Shown here: positions 18,519-27,386 of the stretch, one piece after another
Layout of the letters: every line of letters starts with the position of its first letter
Numbering within the stretch: position 1 is the stretch's first letter
Source of the DNA: UBA1422 sp041752735
GTDB lineage: Bacteria; Bacillota; Clostridia; Peptostreptococcales; Anaerovoracaceae
Length of the DNA stretch: 50,336 bases
Assembly (NCBI GenBank): GCA_041752735.1
Contig: JBGSVW010000011.1
Location: 1-50,336, forward strand
Direction of reading: 5' to 3'
Notes under the pieces: generated by a model
The model's input: only the letters and a program-made list of their open reading frames with translations
The model's database searches: none
Told to the model about the DNA's origin: nothing
Program-made: the position numbers and the translations under genes

Positions 18519-18545
18519 CGAAGAGTGGGCTGCGCCCACTCTTCG
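18519..18545 (+). promoter_or_regulatory. Strong hairpin in the rimP-nusA leader
   Basis: A 12-bp perfect stem, CGAAGAGTGGGC / GCCCACTCTTCG, with a three-base loop, 24 bases before the rimP start. No T tract follows. From memory, a similar AAGAGTGGG hairpin commonly precedes rimP in Firmicutes, so it is likely a leader element of the nusA operon rather than a terminator. TTGCAC at 18454 with TATGGT at 18478 is a weak promoter candidate upstream. Confidence 0.65.
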
Positions 18546-18568
18546 ATTTGTGAGAGGGAAAAATAAAA

Positions 18569-19051
18569 GTGGCAAAGCAAAAAATCACAGACATCATCAC
18601 CGGTGAATTGTCCGGCTTCCTAGAACAGGAAGGTTATGAGCTGTACCATTTGGAAATGGTGAAAGTTGTCAAAGACTGGTTTCTGCGGGTCTATATCGAA
18701 AAGCAGCAGGACTCTGATACAAAGAGTTATATCAGCACTGACGATTGCGAAAAAGTTAGTCGGTATCTAAGCGAAAGATTGGATGCACTAGATCCCATTG
18801 AGCAAAACTATTATTTGGAGGTCTCATCGCCGGGTATGGACCGGCAGCTTTATACCGAAGTCCATTATAGAAGATACATCGGCACATTGGTTGAGGTGAA
18901 GCTATATAAACCGTATCAAGGCACCAAGAACTTGGAAGCCGTACTCAAAGAGGTGTCTGAAGGGCAACTAACCCTGGAAGACAAAGATGGTAGCATAATT
19001 GTTTTGCCCAGGGAGCAGGTTGCACAAACCCGCCTGGCAATTAACTTTTAA
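18569..19051 (+). CDS. rimP: Ribosome maturation factor RimP
   Basis: 160-residue 30S assembly factor. Starts with GTG behind GAGAGGG. Recognisable stretches: EGYELYHLEMVKVVKDWFLRVYIE, the ISTDDCEKVSRYLSERLDALDPI segment, and YYLEVSSPGMDRQLYTEVHY, then the C-terminal SH3-like barrel. First gene of the nusA-infB operon; nusA follows after 15 bases, the universal order. Confidence 0.97.
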   Translation: MAKQKITDIITGELSGFLEQEGYELYHLEMVKVVKDWFLRVYIEKQQDSDTKSYISTDDCEKVSRYLSERLDALDPIEQNYYLEVSSPGMDRQLYTEVHYRRYIGTLVEVKLYKPYQGTKNLEAVLKEVSEGQLTLEDKDGSIIVLPREQVAQTRLAINF

Positions 19052-19066
19052 TCGGGAGGAAGGAAA

Positions 19067-20362
19067 ATGAACAAGGAATTTATTGCAGCAATTGAAGATC
19101 TGGAAGACGAAAAAGGGATTCCAAAGGAAGTGGTATTTGATGCCATCGAGTCCGCTTTGAGTTCTGCATACAAAAAGAATTACGGCGCAAACCAAAATGT
19201 CAGGGTAGATATTGACAAAGATACCGGTGATATTGACGTATATACAATCATGGACGTTGTGGAGGAAGTTGAAGACGAGTTCACACAGATGTCCCTTGAA
19301 GAAGCCAGAGATATCGACCCGAATTTTGAAGTTGGCGATGAAATGCTTTTCAAAGTAACTCCGGGAGACTTCGGAAGAATCGCTGCGCAGACAGCCAAGC
19401 AGGTTGTGGTGCAACGGATTCGTGAAGCCGAAAGAGGCATGATTTTTGATGATTATGTGGAAATGATTGGCGAAGTTGTGACTGGTGTGATTCACCGCAA
19501 GAGCAATGACACTATTTTTGTCACCATCGGAAGAACAGAAGGCATCCTGTCCCAAAAGGAGCAGGTACCCAACGAACGTTTTGAAGTGAATGACAGAATC
19601 AAGGTCTATATCATGGACGTTAAGAAATCTACCAAAGGTCCGCAGATATTCTTGTCCCGATCCCATCCGGGGTTGGTCAAGCGGCTGTTTGAATTGGAAG
19701 TACCCGAAATCGAAGATGGCATTGTAGAAATCAAAAGCATTGCCAGAGAAGCGGGCTCCAGAACAAAGATTGCAGTCTGGACAGAAGACGAAAATGTTGA
19801 TCCCGTTGGTGCATGTGTTGGTGCCAGAGGATCTCGAGTTCAAAATGTGGTGGATGCGCTATCCAACGAAAAAATTGATATTATCAACTGGAGCGACGAT
19901 CCCGTTACGCTAATCAGCAACGTGTTGAGTCCGGCAAAGGTTGAAGACGTATTCATTGAAGAAAATGAAAGAATGGCTACTGTTGTGGTCCCCGACTATC
20001 AACTGTCACTAGCCATTGGTAAGTCCGGCCAAAACGTTAGACTGGCTGCAAAACTGTGTGGATGGAAGATAGACATCAAAAGCCATACCCAGTACTACGG
20101 CGATGCTGAAGATGAAGAGGAAGAAGAGCTAGACGAACCAACATCGGAAACAGAAGTGACAGAAGAAGTTGAAGTCATGGAAGAAGCCGCCGTTGTTGAA
20201 GAAATTGAAGCAGAAGAAGTCATGGAAGAAGCAGCTGTGGCCGAAGAAGTTGTTGGTGAACAACCGATTGAGGAAACAAAAGTGAAAACTAAAGCTAAAG
20301 CCAAAACCAAAACCAAATCTAAATCCGAAGCTGAGGCGGAAATAATACTTGATGAAAAATAA
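19067..20362 (+). CDS. nusA: Transcription termination/antitermination factor NusA with long charged tail
   Basis: Binds RNA polymerase and nascent RNA to modulate pausing and termination. N-terminal RNAP-binding domain (1-125), S1 domain (~135-200, GEVVTGVIHRKSNDTIFVTI), two KH domains (~230-345, including VGACVGARGSRVQNVV and LAIGKSGQNVRLAAKL). The Firmicute core usually ends near residue 370; here about 80 further residues form an acidic segment with a repeated EVMEEAAVxEE unit, then a Lys-Thr-Ala stretch. 431 residues in total. AGGAGG-like site precedes the ATG. Overlaps ylxR. Confidence 0.97.
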   Translation: MNKEFIAAIEDLEDEKGIPKEVVFDAIESALSSAYKKNYGANQNVRVDIDKDTGDIDVYTIMDVVEEVEDEFTQMSLEEARDIDPNFEVGDEMLFKVTPGDFGRIAAQTAKQVVVQRIREAERGMIFDDYVEMIGEVVTGVIHRKSNDTIFVTIGRTEGILSQKEQVPNERFEVNDRIKVYIMDVKKSTKGPQIFLSRSHPGLVKRLFELEVPEIEDGIVEIKSIAREAGSRTKIAVWTEDENVDPVGACVGARGSRVQNVVDALSNEKIDIINWSDDPVTLISNVLSPAKVEDVFIEENERMATVVVPDYQLSLAIGKSGQNVRLAAKLCGWKIDIKSHTQYYGDAEDEEEEELDEPTSETEVTEEVEVMEEAAVVEEIEAEEVMEEAAVAEEVVGEQPIEETKVKTKAKAKTKTKSKSEAEAEIILDEK

Positions 20363-20627
20363 AGAAGTCCCAATGAGAAGATGTGTGGGATGCATGGAAT
20401 CCAAACCAAAAGCCGAATTACTCCGAATTGCCGCCTATGAGGGAGAAATCTCCATAGACGAGACAGGCCGGGCCAACGGCAGAGGCGTGTATGTGTGTCC
20501 CAAAGAAGAATGTGTCAAAAAGGCGCAAAAGCGAAACTCGTTCAAGCGAGGATTTCGCATGGAAATCTCTGGAGAACAGATGGATCGACTATATGAGGCG
20601 CTGAAACAACATGAAAAAACAAACTGA
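20352..20627 (+). CDS. ylxR: YlxR/RnpM family RNA-binding protein
   Basis: 91-residue small nucleic-acid-binding protein of the DUF448 family, in B. subtilis reported as an RNase P modulator. Recognised by PMRRCVGCMESKPKAELLRI and by GRANGRGVYVC with the CxxxC pair downstream. ATG 20352 agrees with the family N-terminus (KNKEVPMRRC); the TTG just before it is less likely. Overlaps nusA by 11 bases and ylxQ by 17. Confidence 0.93.
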   Translation: MKNKEVPMRRCVGCMESKPKAELLRIAAYEGEISIDETGRANGRGVYVCPKEECVKKAQKRNSFKRGFRMEISGEQMDRLYEALKQHEKTN

Positions 20628-20949
20628 AAGCTATCTGGGCTTTGCAAAGAAGTCCGGCAACCTATTGGCGGGATATAACACTTGCGTTTCCGCCATGAAT
20701 AAGGGGAAAATCAAATTATTGATTATATGTGAAGACTTAGCGGAGAACAGCATGGAAAAAATCACCGGCCTCGCAAGGGCCAATCAAACCAAATACATAA
20801 TTTATGGACATAGCGATGTGTTGGGGCCAGTGACCGGGAGTTCAGGAAGAGCAATCTTTGGGATTACCGATGCGGGATTTGCCAAAACCATTGCCGCAGC
20901 CATAAATCAGGAATTATTAGAATCATCTACAGAGAAGGAGGTGCAATAG
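20611..20949 (+). CDS. ylxQ: YlxQ, L7Ae-family ribosomal/RNA-binding protein
   Basis: 112-residue member of the L7Ae/L30e kink-turn binding family. Typical stretches are LGFAKKSGNLLAGYNTC, KIKLLIICEDLAENSMEKI and RAIFGITDAGFAKTIA. It is always found between ylxR and infB in Firmicutes, as here. Start overlaps ylxR; infB follows after three bases of gap past the stop, with the infB ribosome site inside the ylxQ end. Confidence 0.94.
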   Translation: MKKQTESYLGFAKKSGNLLAGYNTCVSAMNKGKIKLLIICEDLAENSMEKITGLARANQTKYIIYGHSDVLGPVTGSSGRAIFGITDAGFAKTIAAAINQELLESSTEKEVQ

Positions 20950-20952
20950 CGC

Positions 20953-23900
20953 ATGAAAGTACACGAACTAGCAAAAAAACTGGAAATGACCAGCAAAGAA
21001 TTATTAGAAAAAGCCACATCCATGGGCATTGAGGTGACTTCAGCGAACAGTGCCTTCTCAGACATTGATGCAAAAACCGTGGAGAACACCATCATTGCCA
21101 ACAGGAATAAAGAGACTGAAACAAAGATTGTAAGAGTTGCCCCAAAGAGAGTTGATTTGGAGCAGGATGAACCGGTGGTTACAGTTAAAGCAGCCCACCT
21201 CAACAAAGGGGTTGGCGGAGCACAAAAGACGAAAACTCAGACAAAATCCGAAGAACCGGTTGTTACAAGGCGGCCACCAATGGGCATGCCAGTGGTACCA
21301 AAAGAAGTTGAAAGACGTGCGCATCCGGCAGGACAACCAGTGCCTAAAAAAGCAGAAGCGGAACAGGCACAACCCGTTGTTGAACCTGTTGTTGTTGTTG
21401 AACCTGTTGTTGTTGAAGAAAAACCTATAGCAAGCACAAAAAAGACAACGACGGTTAAATCAGAAGGGACATCAAAAGCGGCAACGAAAGAAGCAGCTGA
21501 TGTTCCTGTAACAGAAAAACCGGTTCCTGTTGAGGCAAAACCGGAAATCCCAGAAAAACCAGTTCCTGAGGCCAAAAAACCTTGGGTTGATCCATATACC
21601 GCCACAAGAAAGGTGGTTATTGTCAAAAAGAATGAAGCAGGCAAAACAGAAGTTGTCTCATCAGATGGTCCACATGCAAAAGAAAAGAAAGAGATTAAAC
21701 CTGAACCGAGAACGACTGAAAGACCTAGAAATACAGACGATAGATCCAGAACGGGTGCAGACAGGCCAAGACCTACGAATGACAAACCCAGAACTGGGGA
21801 AGTGTGGACAAGACCTGCTGCTGACAAACCCAGAACAGGGGAAGTGTGGACAAGACCGGAAGGTCAGGCAAGACCTGATACTCGTCCTGCGCCCAGGAGC
21901 AATGACGGTCGACCGGATCAGCGCCCCGGAGAAAGAAGACCGGACCACAGACCTCCCGGAACCAGACCTGATTACAATAAACCCGGTGCACCCGGCGAGG
22001 CACCAGCCCGAAAACCTCGAATAGATGGTGCTCCTGAAGCGGGCAAGCCTGGAAGTGCCCCCACAAAGGGAAAAACCAAAGATAAAGAACATGATAAGTT
22101 CAACAAACTGGACAAGGGCAAGAAGCCTCCTGTTAAGGCTACCGTCTTTGAAAACAAATCTCTTGAAAAGAAAACAAAAAAGAAATATGCAAAACCAAAA
22201 TTTGTGCCGGAAGTGCAAGTTGAAACGGAAGCGTTGCCTGTAGGTACAAAAATCATCAACGTGCCAATCACCTTAAAAGGATTTGCGGAACAAATTGGTA
22301 TTTCAGAGACAAGAATCATTATGGCCTTGATGAAGTTGGGCGTCGTAACCAATGTCAATGCTACTTTGGATCAGACGACTGTGGAAACCCTTGCGGAAAG
22401 CATGGGCATCAATGTAATCATTGGTAACGTAGAAGTAGAAGAGGTCAAAGCTGAAGAAGGAATTGATATCAAACCTGACACAGAAGCTGATTTAGTACCT
22501 AGACCTCCAATCATTACGGTTATGGGACACGTTGACCACGGTAAGACATCCCTTTTGGATGCGATCCGAAAAACCAACGTTACTTCATCTGAATCCGGAG
22601 GGATTACCCAACATATCGGTGCTTCTGAAGTGGTCATAAACGGGAAGAAAATTGTATTCCTCGATACCCCGGGGCATGAAGCCTTCACAGCAATGAGAGC
22701 CCGTGGTGCTGACGTAACAGACATTGCAGTACTCGTTGTGGCTGCTGATGATAGCGTAAAGCCGCAAACCATAGAATCCATCAGCCATGCAAAGGCAGCC
22801 GGGGTTCCAATTATTGTTGCAATCAACAAAATGGACAAACCAGGCGCAAATGTGGATAAAGTCAAACAAGATTTAAGTGAACATGGCATTCTTGTGGAAG
22901 AATGGGGTGGAGATGTGATTTCCGTACCCGTTTCAGCCAAAACAGGAGACGGTATTGTCAACTTACTGGAAATGATTTTGCTTCAGGCCGAAATTCTTGA
23001 ACTCAGAGCCAATCCCAACCGTTTGGCCATGGGTACAGTGATTGAAGCCAGATTAGACAAATCTCAAGGACCCATAGCCACTTTGTTAGTCACCAACGGC
23101 ACCCTGAAAGCGGGAAATAGTGTAGTCGCTGGCACCTGCTCCGGCAGAATCCGTTTGATGACCAATCATTTGGGTGAAACCATCCGAAAAGCAGAACCGG
23201 CTACAGCCGTTGAAGTCATCGGATTTACAGACGTCCCTGCAGCAGGAGATACCTTCAATGCTGTTTCCGAAAACAAAATGGCCAAGGAGATTGCTGAAAA
23301 GCGTAAAGCGAAGCAACGGGAAGAAGTCATGGCCAGAACTTCCAGCACAACCCTGGAAGAGTTGTTTGCGCAGATTCAAGAAGGCAATGTGAAAGACCTG
23401 AACCTGATCATCAAAGGAGATGTACAGGGGTCGGTTGGCGCTGTCACTTCATCGTTGGAAAAACTAACCAATGAGAATGTCAGGGTTAAGATTGTACATA
23501 CCGGAGTTGGTGGCATCACCGAATCTGATGTTATGTTGGCCGGTACTTCCGGCGCCATCATCATTGGATTCAATGTGCGACCTTCTGCTACCGTGACGCA
23601 GACTGCAGATCGGGAAGGAATCCAAATCAGAACCTATCGTGTCATTTACGACATTATTAACGATATTGAAAGTGCTATGAAGGGAATGCTGGATCCGGAA
23701 TTCAAAGAAGTGGTTCTGGGCGAAGTGGAAATTCGAGAAACCTTCAAAGTGCCAAACCTTGGTGTCATTGGTGGCGCCTATGTTCGAAACGGCAAGGTGG
23801 TTCGAAACGCGGAAATCCGTCTCATCCGTGACGGCATCGTCATACATGAAGGAAAAATTTCCTCACTGAAGCGATTCAAAGATGACGCAAAAGAAGTTCT

Positions 23901-24000
23901 TACAGGCTTTGAGTGCGGTATCGGCATCGAAAAATACAACGACATCAAAGTCGATGATATCATCGAATGCTTCATGATGCAGGAAGTTGAAAGGAAATAA
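20953..24000 (+). CDS. infB: Translation initiation factor IF-2
   Basis: GTPase that brings fMet-tRNA to the 30S subunit. 1015 residues, about 300 longer than B. subtilis IF-2. IF2_N-like modules lie at the start (MKVHELAKKLEMTSKELLEK) and at ~435-485 (VPITLKGFAEQIGIS). Between them is a low-complexity Pro/Arg/Lys/Glu region with a 14-residue tandem repeat. The GTPase domain begins at G525 (GHVDHGKT), with DTPGHEAF and NKMDKP; domains II-IV follow normally. GGAGG lies 11 bases before ATG 20953. Essential; the enlarged linker is likely disordered. Confidence 0.98.
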   Translation: MKVHELAKKLEMTSKELLEKATSMGIEVTSANSAFSDIDAKTVENTIIANRNKETETKIVRVAPKRVDLEQDEPVVTVKAAHLNKGVGGAQKTKTQTKSEEPVVTRRPPMGMPVVPKEVERRAHPAGQPVPKKAEAEQAQPVVEPVVVVEPVVVEEKPIASTKKTTTVKSEGTSKAATKEAADVPVTEKPVPVEAKPEIPEKPVPEAKKPWVDPYTATRKVVIVKKNEAGKTEVVSSDGPHAKEKKEIKPEPRTTERPRNTDDRSRTGADRPRPTNDKPRTGEVWTRPAADKPRTGEVWTRPEGQARPDTRPAPRSNDGRPDQRPGERRPDHRPPGTRPDYNKPGAPGEAPARKPRIDGAPEAGKPGSAPTKGKTKDKEHDKFNKLDKGKKPPVKATVFENKSLEKKTKKKYAKPKFVPEVQVETEALPVGTKIINVPITLKGFAEQIGISETRIIMALMKLGVVTNVNATLDQTTVETLAESMGINVIIGNVEVEEVKAEEGIDIKPDTEADLVPRPPIITVMGHVDHGKTSLLDAIRKTNVTSSESGGITQHIGASEVVINGKKIVFLDTPGHEAFTAMRARGADVTDIAVLVVAADDSVKPQTIESISHAKAAGVPIIVAINKMDKPGANVDKVKQDLSEHGILVEEWGGDVISVPVSAKTGDGIVNLLEMILLQAEILELRANPNRLAMGTVIEARLDKSQGPIATLLVTNGTLKAGNSVVAGTCSGRIRLMTNHLGETIRKAEPATAVEVIGFTDVPAAGDTFNAVSENKMAKEIAEKRKAKQREEVMARTSSTTLEELFAQIQEGNVKDLNLIIKGDVQGSVGAVTSSLEKLTNENVRVKIVHTGVGGITESDVMLAGTSGAIIIGFNVRPSATVTQTADREGIQIRTYRVIYDIINDIESAMKGMLDPEFKEVVLGEVEIRETFKVPNLGVIGGAYVRNGKVVRNAEIRLIRDGIVIHEGKISSLKRFKDDAKEVLTGFECGIGIEKYNDIKVDDIIECFMMQEVERK
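21739..21864 (+). repeat. 42-bp tandem repeat inside infB (three units)
   Basis: Three in-frame 42-bp units encode DRSRTGADRPRPTN, DKPRTGEVWTRPAA and DKPRTGEVWTRPEG. The second and third differ at a single base over their first 35 bases, showing a recent duplication; the first is older and degenerate. Confidence 0.9.
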
Positions 24001-24001
24001 A

Positions 24002-24385
24002 ATGGGAAAAGGATACAGACAGGGAAGGCTTGCTGAAGAAATCCGAAAGATTGTCAGCGAGTTAATCCTTAGAGAACTCAAAGATCCCAGATTGCCGGCA
24101 ATGGTGACTGTCACCGCAGTGGAGGTCACTGCAGACAGCAGCTATGCAACAATTTTTCTCACCGTCTTTGGCAGCAACCAGGACAAAGAGGAGCAGGCAC
24201 ATATCAAGGAAGAAGCATTGATTGCCCTGCAAAGTGCCAAGGGTTATATCAGAAGAGAAATCGGACGTTTAATTAAGTTGCGACATGTTCCTGATTTGAT
24301 TTTTAAGTTCGATACATCCGCCGAGTATGGCAGACATATTGAGGAACTCCTAAGCGAAGTGGTGAAGAAAGATGAAACCGAATAA
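24002..24385 (+). CDS. rbfA: Ribosome-binding factor A
   Basis: 127-residue 30S maturation factor acting on the 16S 5' end. ATG 24002 lies six bases after AAAGGA. Family landmarks: YRQGRLAEEIRKIVSELI, DPRLPAMVTVTAVEVT, and the C-terminal LRHVPDLIFKFDTSAEYGRHIEELL. Overlaps nrnA by 14 bases, suggesting coupled translation. Confidence 0.97.
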   Translation: MGKGYRQGRLAEEIRKIVSELILRELKDPRLPAMVTVTAVEVTADSSYATIFLTVFGSNQDKEEQAHIKEEALIALQSAKGYIRREIGRLIKLRHVPDLIFKFDTSAEYGRHIEELLSEVVKKDETE

Positions 24386-25343
24386 TACAATCAGAGAAAT
24401 CGGCGATGAATTGCAAAAGGCCGGCACAATCTGGATTATCCCCCACGAACAGATGGATGGGGACGCATTCGGATCCGCCATAGCTCTTTGCAAGTCTTTG
24501 CGTAAAGAAAATAAAAAAGCATGGATTCTGCTGGAAGACAAAATCCCGGATTATCTGGAATTTATGGACAAAGGCTACTGCACCTATGATCAAGATCTGC
24601 TTCCAGAACCGGATGTCAGTTTGTGCATCGACTGCGGTGATCGTACACGCTTCAAGAAACGTGTGAATGCGTTTGAAAAAGGCAAGACAACCATCTGCCT
24701 TGATCACCACACCACATCCAGACGTGTTTTTGATTTAAACTATGTAGATGGCAAAGCCGCTGCAACCGGTGAAATCGTTTTTGATTTGTTATCAGAAATG
24801 AATTGGCCTTTAGACAAAGAAATAGCAGAAGCTATTTTTGTGGCAATTACCACTGATACCGGAAACTTTCAATACTCAAACACTTCACAACGAAGCCATG
24901 AAATTGTCATCGCATTGTATGACAAAGGCATGAATTTCAGTAAAATCAGTGCGGAAATCTACCAGAACGAGAGCATGAACAAGTTCAAAATGGAAAGCAA
25001 AGTCATTGACTCTGCTGAACTCTTTGCTGATGGGCTTGGTGTTGTTGCCATCGTAACACAAAAGATGTTGAAGGAATGTAACAGTTCCATGGAAGAAGCG
25101 GAAGGAATTGTTTCGAAGCTTCGAAGCATCCGAGGTGTTGAAATTTCTGTCTTAATCAAAGAATACCCGGATGGCTGCATGAAAGTGGGTCTTCGGGCAA
25201 AACATAAAGGTGATGTGGCTGTCATCGCATCCAAATTTGGCGGCGGCGGACATGTCAAAGCAGCCGGCTGTACCATTTGCGATAATATTCAAAACGTGAA
25301 GCGGATGATTGTGCAGGAAGTCACGGAACAACTGAGGACTTGA
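24372..25343 (+). CDS. nrnA: DHH-family oligoribonuclease / pAp phosphatase NrnA
   Basis: 323-residue DHH-DHHA1 phosphoesterase that degrades nano-RNAs and dephosphorylates pAp. Metal motifs: HEQMDGDAFGS near residue 26, CIDCGD, CLDHHTTS (DHH core) and TTDTGNFQYSNTS. The DHHA1 end has FGGGGHVKAAGC. Its place between rbfA and truB is typical of Clostridia. truB begins one base after its stop. Confidence 0.93.
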   Translation: MKPNNTIREIGDELQKAGTIWIIPHEQMDGDAFGSAIALCKSLRKENKKAWILLEDKIPDYLEFMDKGYCTYDQDLLPEPDVSLCIDCGDRTRFKKRVNAFEKGKTTICLDHHTTSRRVFDLNYVDGKAAATGEIVFDLLSEMNWPLDKEIAEAIFVAITTDTGNFQYSNTSQRSHEIVIALYDKGMNFSKISAEIYQNESMNKFKMESKVIDSAELFADGLGVVAIVTQKMLKECNSSMEEAEGIVSKLRSIRGVEISVLIKEYPDGCMKVGLRAKHKGDVAVIASKFGGGGHVKAAGCTICDNIQNVKRMIVQEVTEQLRT

Positions 25344-25344
25344 A

Positions 25345-26292
25345 ATGAACGGCATTATTAATTTTCATAAACCACAACAAGTCACATCTCACGACTGTGT
25401 GGCCTTGATTCGAAGGTTGACAGGCATCAAGCGGGTAGGACATACCGGCACTCTGGACCCAATGGCCACAGGGGTTTTACCTATTTGTATCGGAAGTGCA
25501 ACCCGAATTACTGAGTATCTTGATCAAGATGAAAAAACATATCGCTGCACCATGCAGCTTGGCATTGAAACCGACACCCAGGACATATGGGGCCAAATCC
25601 TTCGGGAGCGGCCGGTGGAAAACCTTTCCCCTGACCGTATTGCTGAAGCGGTTTTTTCATTTCAGGGTGATGTGGTTCAGATACCACCAAAGTACTCAGC
25701 GCTGAAAGTAAACGGGAAACGACTCTATGAATATGCGCGAGCCGGCCAGGAAGTAGAAATCAAATCAAGACATATTTTCATCAGCAAAATGTGTTTAGAT
25801 GAAATACAGGGAAGTCAAGTTACGTTTACTGTCACGTGTTCAAAAGGAACATACGTCAGGACACTTTGCCAGGACATTGGAGAAAAGCTTGGTTGCGGTG
25901 GCACCATGACCGGATTGGTCAGACTGGCTACGGGAATGTTCCGGTTGGAGGAAGCTTATACTTCGGAACAATTAAAAACCATGACCAAAGAAGAAATTGA
26001 AGAGATTTTGGTCCCCGTAGATGCCCCATTGAACCAGTTTGCGCCAATAATTTTAGACCAGCAGACAGCCAGAGATTTCACCAATGGAAAGATGATTTCT
26101 ATACCGGAACCGATGATAGTTAATATTGAATCCATTTCTGATTTTCTGACTTCCGATCCAAAATACGATGATTCCGCCCGCTTGGTCAGGGTATATTATT
26201 GCCATGAGTTTGTTGGCATTGGTCGACTTTCCGGGCATTCCCTTACAGCAGACAAAGTTTTTAACACGAGGTTGCAACATGAAGGTATATGA
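25345..26292 (+). CDS. truB: tRNA pseudouridine-55 synthase
   Basis: Converts U55 of the tRNA T-loop to pseudouridine. 315 residues. Catalytic Asp38 is in HTGTLDPMATGVLP; KPQQVTSHDCV, the QIPPKYSALKVNGKRLYEYAR motif and CSKGTYVRTLCQDIG are all present. The last ~90 residues hold a PUA-like tail. Overlaps ribF by 14 bases. Confidence 0.97.
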   Translation: MNGIINFHKPQQVTSHDCVALIRRLTGIKRVGHTGTLDPMATGVLPICIGSATRITEYLDQDEKTYRCTMQLGIETDTQDIWGQILRERPVENLSPDRIAEAVFSFQGDVVQIPPKYSALKVNGKRLYEYARAGQEVEIKSRHIFISKMCLDEIQGSQVTFTVTCSKGTYVRTLCQDIGEKLGCGGTMTGLVRLATGMFRLEEAYTSEQLKTMTKEEIEEILVPVDAPLNQFAPIILDQQTARDFTNGKMISIPEPMIVNIESISDFLTSDPKYDDSARLVRVYYCHEFVGIGRLSGHSLTADKVFNTRLQHEGI

Positions 26293-27241
26293 TTCACTGG
26301 ACAATTTGAATATTATGGAAGATACGGTAGTGGCACTTGGCAATTTTGATGGCATTCACCGGGGACACCGGGAACTGATTCAGCGTTCCGTCAAATGTGC
26401 GGAGGCCGCAGGCATGAAAAGCGCTGTGTTTACTTTTTCCAATCATCCCAGAAATTTGTTGGGAAAAGGTATAGAGGTAAAAAACATTCTATACCCAGAA
26501 GACAAAATCCATATTCTCCAAAGCCTAGGGGTAGATTATTTGTTTACAATTCCTTTTACAAAGGAAATACAGGGACTTTCACCGGAGGATTTCATCGATC
26601 AACTCTTGATTGGCCACTTCCATATGAAAGAGGCATACTGTGGTTATAATTTCCGCTTTGGCAAGAAGGCCCATGGGGATGTTGAAGTCCTCATTCGGGA
26701 AGGATTAAAAAAAGGTTTTGGGATCCATGTGATGGAACCTTATCTAATCGACGATGAACCGGTAAATTCCACCATGATTCGCAAACTCATCGAATCCGGC
26801 AAGGTGGATCAATGTGAAAAATACCTTGGCCGTTACTACAGCATTCTTGGCGAAGTGGTTGTTGGCAACAAGCTTGGCAAACAACTGGGTTTTCCCACTT
26901 CCAATTTAATCATGGACGACTCCATGGTTGCGCCGCCAAACGGTGTTTACATTACATATTGTGTTTACGATGGAAAACGTTATCCCAGCATTACCAATGT
27001 TGGTGAAAAACCCACCATTGGCAACTACGAAAAAAACGTTGAAACTCACATATTCAATTTTGATTATGAACTATACGGCAAAAAAATCCGGGTTGAATTT
27101 TTGAAACGTACCCGGGAAGAAGTCAAGTTTGGAAGCATCAGTCAGCTTTCCCGTCAGATTACCGAAGATTGCATCAATGCAAAAGCATTTCATTTTTCAA
27201 CCGGGATGTCTGAGCCACGAAAGATAGAAGACTTCGTATAA
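26279..27241 (+). CDS. ribF: Bifunctional riboflavin kinase / FAD synthetase
   Basis: Makes FMN from riboflavin and FAD from FMN. Start ATG 26279 (after CGAGG) gives 320 residues; the open frame extends upstream but lacks a ribosome site there. The FAD synthetase half has ALGNFDGIHRGHREL and the second STMIRKLI motif (~165). The flavokinase half has GNKLGKQLGFPTSNL and PPNGVYIT. Last gene of the nusA-infB operon in this window before the rpsO promoter. Confidence 0.96.
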   Translation: MKVYDSLDNLNIMEDTVVALGNFDGIHRGHRELIQRSVKCAEAAGMKSAVFTFSNHPRNLLGKGIEVKNILYPEDKIHILQSLGVDYLFTIPFTKEIQGLSPEDFIDQLLIGHFHMKEAYCGYNFRFGKKAHGDVEVLIREGLKKGFGIHVMEPYLIDDEPVNSTMIRKLIESGKVDQCEKYLGRYYSILGEVVVGNKLGKQLGFPTSNLIMDDSMVAPPNGVYITYCVYDGKRYPSITNVGEKPTIGNYEKNVETHIFNFDYELYGKKIRVEFLKRTREEVKFGSISQLSRQITEDCINAKAFHFSTGMSEPRKIEDFV

Positions 27242-27271
27242 CCCAAAATACCTTGCATAGTCAAAAACACC

Positions 27272-27300
27272 TTGCATTAGAATGCACCTTGTGTTATCAT
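27272..27300 (+). promoter_or_regulatory. Promoter for rpsO
   Basis: TTGCAT at 27272-27277 and TATCAT at 27295-27300, 17-base spacer, in the ribF-rpsO gap. Confidence 0.65.
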
Positions 27301-27386
27301 AAATCGTTATGAATTACCCTTTCCTTAGTTTACCGACACTCCGACGGAGACTCAGGGTAGGGCGTATAAAAAAAAGGAGAAAACGC
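27301..27386 (+). promoter_or_regulatory. Structured rpsO leader, possible S15 autoregulatory element
   Basis: The ~85-base 5' UTR contains an outer pairing TACCCT (27315-27320) with AGGGTA (27354-27359) enclosing an inner hairpin CTCC-GAC-GGAG (27339-27349). S15 represses its own mRNA through structured leaders in several bacterial groups. The fold here is my reading by eye; no match to a named family was tested. Confidence 0.45.

Noticed and set aside
18519..18545. Hairpin before rimP as a terminator
   Set aside because: Very stable, but followed by CGATTTG and not a T tract, and 24 bases from the start of the next operon; more likely a leader element.
18968..19843. 291-codon open frame on the minus strand
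   Set aside because: Entirely antisense to rimP and nusA, both with clear domains; no ribosome site and a low-complexity composition. A shadow of the coding strand.
21739..21864. Possible CRISPR-like repeat
   Set aside because: Units are contiguous, in frame and multiples of three, with no spacers: a protein repeat.
21237..22218. Overlapping open frames on both strands of the infB linker
   Set aside because: Repetitive, biased codons of the linker keep other frames open; products are low-complexity Ser/Thr or Phe/Arg strings.
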